A DNA stretch of 64,000 bases, taken from the NCBI GenBank assembly GCA_963930775.1, contig OZ005695.1:3968001-4032000 (forward strand), in the 5' to 3' direction. Numbering within the stretch: position 1 is the first letter of the stretch; each line of letters begins with the position of its first letter. Both the position numbers and the translations under genes were made by a program. Below the pieces are notes generated by a model, which was not told the DNA's origin, did no database searches, and worked only from the letters and a program-made list of their open reading frames with translations. The stretch is from Cliona cf. orientalis (lineage: Eukaryota > Porifera > Demospongiae > Clionaida > Clionaidae). Positions 59,401 to 64,000 of this stretch are shown in pieces.

Positions 59401-61154
59401 TGATAAAGAGGCTGTGCATTCATGTATTGTATGATGGAAATTAAACAGTCAAAAAAAAATTTACTTGAACTGACCCAGTGGTTCATGTCCAGGATGTAGA
59501 CATCAGGTGATATTAGCTCCTTATCCTTCCCTCCTCCTCCAAACAGAACAGCTCGATGATGGTCCACTCTGGTTAGAGAGCACAACTGACAAGCTGGAGG
59601 TGGACTGCCAGTGATGGCTGGTCTAAGCCACATGTCTAAAGAAGAGAAGAATAGTGATTTAGGCACTATCTACGGAATGGAACATATAATACATATGCAC
59701 ATATAATATGTGTATTAATTATTTATGTATGAAATATTTACATGTAAGTGCTATAGCTAGCTAAACATAGTAAAATATATATACATGTACATGTACGTAC
59801 AACTAATTGATAACTACTTCACTATTCTCACATTGCACATAAATCTTCTTTAGACTAAGCAACAAAAATCCACAGTATAAAACTATCATGTGTAGTACAT
59901 GTATAGGTTACATCACGAGGTGGAGGTCTCTACGGGATTTACACACCGAGGGCCGGAGGCCCGAGGCTGTGTAAATCGCGTGGAGACCGAACCGAGTAAT
60001 GTAACCGACTTGTACCATGGGCTACGTAGTCCTGGCAACGTATCTACGGCCTAGCAACTACAGCGCCGGCCATAAAAGGCTCGAGCGCGTACCTAGCAAC
60101 AGTTCAAACCATCATCGTCGATCGAGTCGACACTGGACATCGATGCATAGTGAGCCGACGCCGTTTTCTGTCCAACTCGAGCTTCTTCCTTGACATTCAG
60201 AATCACAATACTATCGTCGCTACATACAAAAGTCCGGCCATGTCATCGCTGTCTTGATTTCAACTCGAGGTAGTCAGAGTGCAACTCAGTTTTTACTACT
60301 GCTGACTTGGCAATCGTTCGCTCCACCCATTCAATTAACGCAGTAAGACCGCCTGCCCACTAATCATCTGCATACAGTACTCTGCATAGCACTAGAGCTC
60401 TGTACTTTGTCTCTTTCACTAACAAAAGATGCTGTAACTACCCTAGCAGGCATGATCATGTAAATTTTCATAGCCTCAGAGGTAGGTGTCTATCTAGATA
60501 GACACCACCTAGGAGATGTCTATTTTATTTAGACACCTCCTATAAATCAATCTGATTGGTCAGAATGTTACAACCATGGTACAAGTGTAAGTGATGGTGC
60601 ACTCACATACACTCACTTTGCTCAGTGTCATAGCAGACCACCTCATTGGTCCACCCTTCACCTTCACCCTCAGGATCTGAAACATACTCTACTCCTGGAT
60701 GATGGTTGGTTGGTAGGTCACCAAACCCTCCAACTGTTACAATAATGCTTCCATATGAGATTCCTGCTAGTGCAGTTTTCTTCATCAGAGCTGCCTGGGG
60801 GTTGGCTGGTTGTAGTTCCCTCCACTCCATGGTGGTTGTGTCCAGGCAGTGTACAGTGCTGTAGTGGCCTCCCTTACCCTCTCCACCAATGTGATAGAGT
60901 AGTGGTCCTACTGCTACACAGGCTGCACTCGCAACACCAGATGGTGGTGTACCAGATGTTGTCATTTGTGTCCACTCTTCTCTATCAGGATCAAACACAT
61001 CAATGGAAGTAGGAGGATCAGCAAAGCCTCCATCAACTCCAACGCCACCATAAGTTATCCACTTGACAATGCCCTCCACTAGAGCACTGCAATGGCCACA
61101 TCGTGGTTCAGGCTCATAGGGAGGATCTGGGGGGCTGGGAGGGGCTGTTGCCAT
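44428..61154 (-). CDS. Kelch-repeat propeller protein, copy B (5 exons)
   Basis: Exons are 61,154-60,617, 59,635-59,475, 55,844-55,653, 52,366-52,201 and 44,549-44,428, with the same phases and GT/AG borders as copy A, totalling 1179 bases (392 codons plus TAG). Length differences from A are multiples of three within exons. Six Kelch blades are recognisable, and the first is better kept than in A (ITYGGVGVDGG...IDVFDPDREEW). Others are YHIGGEGKGG, VTVGGFG...VVCYD, AVLFGGGGKD...YILDMNHW, WGYDGD...WIFHLNQQQW and RIICFGG. Exon 5 differs from A at one base in 122. The gene spans 16.7 kb against 4.3 kb in A because transposons filled the introns, the last one reaching 7.65 kb. Splicing across it is untested, so the gene might be impaired even though all exons are intact. 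Scaffold function is inferred. Confidence 0.75.
45082..46095. other. Interior of the 7.2 kb insertion, left part
   Basis: 45,082-45,570 has long plus-strand frames without recognisable content. A minus-strand frame at 45,625-45,850 begins after a TTTGCAG acceptor and reads LFLMPDIDNTSLDSHHLGSS; it looks exon-like but belongs to no family I know. Confidence 0.25.
46096..47114. repeat. Foldback element split by a nested insertion
   Basis: With the element at 46,170-46,832 and one CATCTAC removed, the left arm (46,096-46,169 joined to 46,840-46,862) pairs with 47,017-47,114 over about 97 bases with only two or so mismatches. The loop is about 150 bases. Motifs at the arm ends are ATTGAATAAAATTGAAGAAT and AAAAGCAAGCG. 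Confidence 0.75.
46170..46832. mobile_element. TIR element with CAAGGGCTTATCGAG ends, copy 2
   Basis: Same family as 18,900-19,579, with 7-bp direct repeats CATCTAC at 46,163-46,169 and 46,833-46,839. It interrupts the left arm of the foldback, so it is the younger of the two. Two independent 7-bp duplications in this window fix the target length for the family. No ORF for a transposase. Confidence 0.8.
47285..47990. other. GC-palindrome-rich interior segment
   Basis: 47,310-47,540 is packed with GCGCTAGC / AGCTCGC-type short palindromes. At 47,418-47,455 the hairpin CCATAGATATTAGA / TCTAATATCTATGG is flanked by TCCAG on both sides, like a 38-base mini-insertion. GAAA microsatellite at about 47,770-47,800. 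No gene. Confidence 0.45.
47991..48467. mobile_element. MITE with GGCCACACCAAATTGATTAC ends
   Basis: Terminal inverted repeats of about 32 bases (left TAGGCCACACC..., right ...GGTGTGGCCTTA) enclose a 477-base element with a poly-T stretch near the right end. No target duplication is clear and no ORF. Confidence 0.7.
48641..48824 (+). repeat. 92-base tandem duplication
   Basis: Two adjacent near-identical units (48,641-48,732 and 48,733-48,824) start AAACTTTTCTGTGAACATAA. In one frame each encodes TQWGHWSRSGSCGVTL, faintly like a thrombospondin type 1 repeat, but each ends in TGA. A partial third match (GGCTCACTCAGTGGGG) is at about 49,118. Probably a duplicated exon remnant; the TSP1 resemblance is weak. 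Confidence 0.5.
49271..49644 (-). pseudogene. Broken reading frames, possible gene remnant
   Basis: Two minus-strand frames adjoin: one with LCEIEQTQTAAENLDCSSDW (49,462-49,644), the other with EFNYGFHPNPDVEGLNACSS (49,271-49,507). They read like one secreted, cysteine-bearing protein split by a frame change near 49,480. No family is recognised and no start or signal peptide is visible. Confidence 0.25.
49745..51420. other. Interior of the 7.2 kb insertion, right part
   Basis: AT-rich with ATAATAATTATTATT tracts (50,143-50,165; 50,298-50,312). 50,350-51,400 has no recognisable gene. Nothing indicates a transposase. Confidence 0.35.
51421..51615 (+). repeat. Minisatellite next to the right inverted arm
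   Basis: Three to four imperfect units of about 50-60 bases carry CACCCGTTGGC-CGGCCTTCGGGGTGG and AAGTGCACCTGCC. It ends 30 bases before the right arm of the 7.2 kb insertion. No copy lies beside the left arm. Confidence 0.55.
52519..54010. mobile_element. CCCCGCGCGC-family MITE split by later insertions
   Basis: 52,519-52,915 matches the left part of 62,276-62,850 (shared CTAAGCGACTCGTAAG and GGCCACCGTAGCCA), and 53,969-54,010 matches its right end (GCAATGTGCGC, GTATGTGCTCTACA). The intervening 1.05 kb, including the Tigger-like element at 53,238-53,626, was inserted later. Lies in the Kelch B intron between exons 4 and 3. Confidence 0.6.
53238..53626. mobile_element. Pogo/Tigger-like MITE with CAGTCCAACCTCG ends
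   Basis: Ends CAGTCCAACCTCGATTATCC and GGATAATCGAGGTTGGACTG are perfect 20-base complements flanked by TA (53,236-53,237; 53,627-53,628). 389 bases; the interior has CGATTATCCGAAC repeats and no transposase. Confidence 0.8.
54131..54649. mobile_element. MITE with CAGTAGTGGTCAATAAAAAG ends
   Basis: Inverted ends of about 35 bases (TACAGTAGTGGTCAATAAAA at 54,131; complement ending at 54,649) with TA at each edge. 519 bases in the Kelch B intron; unit A lacks it near 18,620. Tc1/mariner-like by its TA target; no transposase seen. Confidence 0.75.
54656..55085 (-). other. Unrecognised minus-strand frames in Kelch B intron
   Basis: A 125-codon frame (54,656-55,033) has a hydrophobic segment (LCGFTVLIFTCWGVLTITYV) and a cysteine-bearing tail; an overlapping frame begins at 55,085. 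There is no counterpart in unit A and no family I know. It could be a captured exon of a membrane protein or chance. Confidence 0.25.
55086..55645. other. Dispersed repeat, related in reverse to 58,060-58,330
   Basis: Phrases such as GAAGCG...CCAAGAAGCGTAGTTGACAG and ACTAGTGATGAGTCGGTTGAG reappear as complements near 58,205-58,280. CAGCTAATCTGCAAAATTTG is duplicated at 55,146 and 55,169. No ORF conserved between the copies. Confidence 0.4.
55968..56975. mobile_element. hAT-like element with CAAGGGCGTAGCTA ends
   Basis: Ends CAAGGGCGTAGCTA and TAGCTACACCCTTG are inverted with ACATG on both sides (55,963-55,967; 56,976-56,980). The 1,008 bases contain the complete Tigger-like element 56,236-56,809, so the host element is about 430 bases. 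Unit A has no insertion near 20,790. Confidence 0.65.
56236..56809. mobile_element. Pogo/Tigger-like MITE nested in 55,968-56,975
   Basis: Ends CAGTCGAGCCTCTGATAACG and TTCGGAGGCTCGACTG are inverted, flanked by TA (56,234-56,235; 56,810-56,811). Interior CGGACA and ACCTCCGAGA repeats are typical of this group here. Minus-strand frames inside are short and unrecognised. Confidence 0.75.
57038..57580. mobile_element. MITE with TACCCTCGCGAAAGAGGGCC ends, copy 2
   Basis: Same ends as 25,477-25,992 but with the interior in the opposite orientation (GGGCGGTGCATCTTACATTG near the left end here, near the right end there). 543 bases, in the Kelch B intron between exons 3 and 2. Confidence 0.75.
57660..59400. 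other. Kelch B intron: further repeats
   Basis: A G run of 12 at about 57,710 follows the conserved ACAAATTTCTTGCAG. 57,925-58,850 is bounded by ACCCTCGG and CCGAGGGT and contains GTGTGTCT repeats and sequence related in reverse to 55,230-55,500. 58,935-59,320 has ATTTTCGTGG ends facing each other and resembles 744-830. No gene is seen. Confidence 0.4.
59908..60595. other. Unit B-specific insertion with GC palindrome
   Basis: Interrupts the Kelch B intron between exons 2 and 1, which is 281 bases in A. Near the left end TTTACACACCGAGGGCC / GGCCCGAGGCTGTGTAAA form an inverted pair (about 59,938-59,977). The right end (ACCATGGTACAAG) is repeated in reverse at 24,250 and 60,010. Class unknown; no ORF. 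Confidence 0.5.
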
Positions 61155-61160
61155 AGCAAC

Positions 61161-61635
61161 CTGCAGTAATCAGCATCATATCAATATTACATTTGCCTAT
61201 GAATATTCTATAGCATAAAATTGTAATATTACTGTGTTTATAATAAGATCTAGTTAGTGCAAAAAAATTCGTGTTCAAGGACTTTTCATAATGTAATTGT
61301 GTGAAAGTTAAAATAAGATATATTTTTTAGCTCGCATTCCATTAGATTAAACACGGTATCCATAGTAATATTTTGATACCGTTAATTATTATTAAATGAT
61401 ACAATGTTCACACCATGCAGTAACAACAATGATCCTTGATATCATGATACAGGAAATAATATCAATCTTAACATCAAATCGAAAACTCGACCACAAAGGC
61501 CGTGACACCCTTCTCTTGTCTAACATCTAGAGACATATGCCATGCTGTCATTACCCTTCCAAAAGCGCCCAGCCCTACCACCTATCTAGTCATTGTGCTT
61601 ATACGTAGCATTGAGGCATAAAAAAGTTAACTTAC
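61161..61635. other. Kelch B 5' intron
   Basis: Bounded by the candidate leader exon donor (61,635) and the CTGCAG acceptor at 61,161. It contains the empty site for the 22,008 element and AT-rich sequence; no gene. Confidence 0.4.
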
Positions 61636-61715
61636 AATTATGGCAGCCACTGTGGGTCTGCTCTCCTTAGACCTCTACTTGCTGAGTCAGCTGTTCCTTA
61701 CTGTTCTGTAGCAAG
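61636..61715 (-). other. Candidate 5' leader exon of Kelch B
   Basis: Conserved with 22,820-22,915 (shared ATGGCAGCCACTGTGGGTC on the plus strand) and followed on the minus strand by a GTAAGTT donor. No ATG in it, so untranslated if real. Confidence 0.4.
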
Positions 61716-62275
61716 CTGGTTTGAATCCTACAGCTGTCAAAGGATATGTGATACACATAATGACATGTATTATACTGAAATTGTCAATAGGTTATTTACA
61801 ACAATTAACTAGAGCTCTCTCGAGCACAAAACCCTCGGCGCGCTGCATGGCATTTAAGCTACATGCTTCATGGCATTTTGGTTCATATTTGAGAAGGGCC
61901 AAAAGCCTTGAGAGGTACCATAGAAGCATAGCTGTGTGCACAGGTGCTGGACCTAGATGCCTAGCTCCACATTTTCGATCTATAGCTAATAAGCATTACA
62001 TGCAGCAGCATTTTTGGATGCTTACTTTAATAATGCAGTTCGTGGTGTCAGGCAAATGTATGCTACATGTTATATTCCACCACCAGCAAAGTTAAAAACA
62101 TTTTCAGTAGGTCACGGTGGTGATCATGGTGAGTGGAAAAAAGCATATTCAATTGACTGTCAATAATGCCCTGAGCTAGGATGACCTTCAATAACAGGCT
62201 CTCTTCTGAATCAGTAAGAGATCTCTAGTCTCCTCCGGGATGGCCAACAATCAACAGCCTCAGTGTTGTGTATCT

Positions 62276-62850
62276 TATTACCCCGCGCGCATGCGCAAGG
62301 GGGTAAAGTAATCGGTCGTGTCGTTGTTGTTGTTGTCGTTAGCACAAAAATCGTCATATCTCGAGATGTAGGCGTCTAAGCGACTCGTAAGTACAACGAA
62401 TTAATCGAATTTGGCGAAAAACTGGCTTCAGTGTGCGTCAAATCGAGGGATACGGTCCACGAGCGTCACAAATAGTGTTTTTTTGTTGGCCACCGTAGCC
62501 ACGCCTATCAACAGTGCCCATCAATGCATTATGCATGCCATTGTGCTCTCTGCTCATGCGCACAACTAAGTGGCCATGGTAAAGATCGTCGATGTTCTAA
62601 ATAATGCTCGTGACGTCTCTGATAGTGACTGTCCCGGCCCTATGGAACCAATCATAATGTAAGATAGCTATTTGATATTACAACAAAATTAATATAGGTA
62701 AAAGTGCATGTCTGGTTGCAGAGAGCGCTTTTCAAGTGTCACCCGGCGGGACCCCCAGCAACTAAGCACTATTTCTCTCAATTTAGGCCCATGCACCGAA
62801 AGTAAATCTATAAATTGCGCAATGTGCGCGCGGGGTATGTGCTCTACAGA
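62276..62850. mobile_element. MITE with CCCCGCGCGC ends, unbroken long copy
   Basis: Starts TTACCCCGCGCGCATGCGCA and ends GGGGTATGTGCTCTACAGAG. GTTGTTGTTGTTGTCG microsatellite near the left end. About 575 bases; the reference copy for 15,104-15,508 (short) and 52,519-54,010 (split). It lies just outside unit B. Confidence 0.6.
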
Positions 62851-62879
62851 GCTCTAGTTGCGCATGCGTTTAGTTATGC

Positions 62880-63051
62880 TATTCTAATTTAACGAAATTG
62901 TGAATTTTCATTACCATGTGAGTTCTGTCAGTCATGATTCTATCTGTAAGTGCTGTTGCTGATAATATCTTACATGTATCCAAGATAATCCTTTACATTT
63001 ACTAACTGAATCTGCGGTACATGTGAATGATCCAGTGCTAGATCCGTTACA
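62880..63051 (+). mobile_element. 3' part of a BEL/Pao 5' LTR
   Basis: Inferred because the primer site starts at 63,052 and the preceding bases end in TTACA, the usual CA terminus. The LTR start (TG) cannot be fixed without the second LTR, which lies beyond the window. Confidence 0.4.
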
Positions 63052-63068
63052 TGGTCCTTCGAGCCGGA
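63052..63068 (+). other. Primer binding site, tRNA-Tyr type
   Basis: TGGTCCTTCGAGCCGGA is complementary over 17 bases to the 3' end of eukaryotic tRNA-Tyr including CCA, as I remember that sequence. Its position directly after a CA and about 60 bases before the gag ATG is typical of an LTR retrotransposon. Confidence 0.65.
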
Positions 63069-63129
63069 TTGAGCGGAACGGAGAGGTCTCACTGGAAGGG
63101 TTCTTTGGATCACACAGCACCACGTGGAC

Positions 63130-64000
63130 ATGCCAGAAACTGAAGGACTTACCCGAAAACGAAAGGTTAGAGCGGCCCATCGTGGGTCGGTGACTAGAAT
63201 TATAAGTCAAGTCTATGAAAGCCTTGAGTCTGGAGAGGCTTTGAACTTGCCGAGACTCAGACAGCAGAAATTGCAGCTCTCTGGGAAACTAGACGTATTA
63301 TCGAAATTGGATGATGAACTGATCGAGATGGTGGCAGAGGACGAGTTGGATGTTGAAGTTGAACAAGCAGACGTAATTAAAGAGAAGATAGGTCTGTGTT
63401 TCATGGATATTGATCAGGCACTTGAACAGCTGATACCTCCCATGCTGATGGTCGCACGACACCCCCAACCGAAGATTCTACATCAACACATGCACGCTCT
63501 GGAGGGACACCTCCCACGCCCCCCTCCACTGAAGGAGATGGCAGTCGTACTGATCCGGATGACCCAACGTTGACCCCGCCCCCCACAGATCCTGGAGGTG
63601 CCACTCCCCTTTCATCGATCACACCGCGTGTTAAGCTTCCTAAGCTATCGATCAAGAAATTTAATGGAGATTTGACAAAATGGGTCACTTTCTGGGACTC
63701 CTTCGACTCCTCTATACACAGCAATCCGAGTCTATCGAATGTCGACAAGTTTAATTACTTGAACTCCTTTCTGGAATCAACTGCTGCTGAATTGGTTGCT
63801 GGACTTACCTTGACCTCAGCAAACTACGAAGAGGCTGTGGCCACACTGAAGAGGAGGTTCGGCAATACGCAACTGATAGTAAACAAACACATGGACGCAT
63901 TGCTGAACTTACCTGCCATCAGTTCTCATCATGACATCAAGGGACTTCGACATCTCTACGATTCGGTGGAGACGCACGTGAGGGGACTCCGAGCACTTGG
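63130..64000 (+). CDS. BEL/Pao retrotransposon gag region, cut by window end
   Basis: The first frame (ATG 63,130 to TGA 63,573) has a basic start (TRKRKVRAAHRG) and a helical acidic section (LDDELIEMVAEDELDVEVE), as at the start of BEL/Pao gag. The second frame, shifted by -1, is open from 63,426 to 64,000. It gives a Pro/Thr/Ser-rich linker, then from about 63,633 the conserved gag module with KLPKLSIKKFNGD, W..FWDSF, YLNSFLESTAAELVAGL and LKRRFG (DUF1759 type). The frames overlap at 63,426-63,570. No clear slippery heptamer was found, so a one-base indel is more likely than programmed frameshifting. Protease, polymerase and integrase should follow beyond the window. Confidence 0.75.

Larger units (their letters stand above)
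27374..62076. repeat. Segmental duplication, unit B
   Basis: Colinear copy of 184-24,250 (see unit A). It is about 10.6 kb longer because of insertions, chiefly in the Kelch introns: last intron 7.65 kb against 0.45 kb, third 3.3 kb against 0.31 kb, second 3.6 kb against 2.1 kb. Homology fades after GTATGCTACATG at about 62,070, the same place it fades in A. Confidence 0.85.

Noticed and set aside
1..64000. tRNA, rRNA or other structured RNA genes
   Set aside because: No cloverleaf with TTCGA-type T-loop and matching acceptor stem was found by reading. The tRNA-Tyr match at 63,052 is only 17 bases and is a primer site.

Overview
The window is eukaryotic genomic DNA. It is AT-rich and intron-bearing, dense in short inverted-repeat transposons, and has no operons or ribosome binding sites. 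A marine invertebrate, most likely a demosponge, fits best. The evidence is the Roc-COR-Death proteins (a family expanded in sponges), the compact Kelch genes, and a pseudogene fragment resembling a membrane module I remember from many sponge proteins. The taxon is inferred, not proven.

Layout: two homologous segments lie head-to-tail. Unit A spans about 184-24,250 and unit B about 27,374-62,076, separated by a 3.1 kb spacer. Each unit carries, on the minus strand, a multi-exon Kelch propeller gene (A: 17,594-21,933; B: 44,428-61,154) and, about 6 kb downstream, a Roc-COR-Death GTPase gene (A: 8,371-10,926; B: 35,766-38,339). All four reading frames are open. The Kelch exons join in frame in both copies (386 and 392 residues). 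Unit B is longer mainly because its Kelch introns were expanded by transposons, including a 7.2 kb block with 310 bp inverted arms in the last intron.

Most non-genic sequence is MITE-like DNA. Because each unit acts as an empty-site reference for the other, many insertions can be delimited to the base with their target duplications. Other structures are a foldback element whose arms are purine-rich minisatellite, nested elements, a small perfect hairpin with 9-bp direct repeats, long poly-G runs, and weak candidate exons. At the right edge a BEL/Pao LTR retrotransposon begins (tRNA-Tyr-type primer site, then gag) and runs off the window.

The two genes per unit are probably host genes: a GTPase/cell-death-type signalling protein and a propeller scaffold. 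A phase-compatible junction leaves open that they are spliced into one transcript. The duplication may be real, or two divergent haplotypes placed in tandem by assembly. Identities are judged by eye; no alignment or database search was run.
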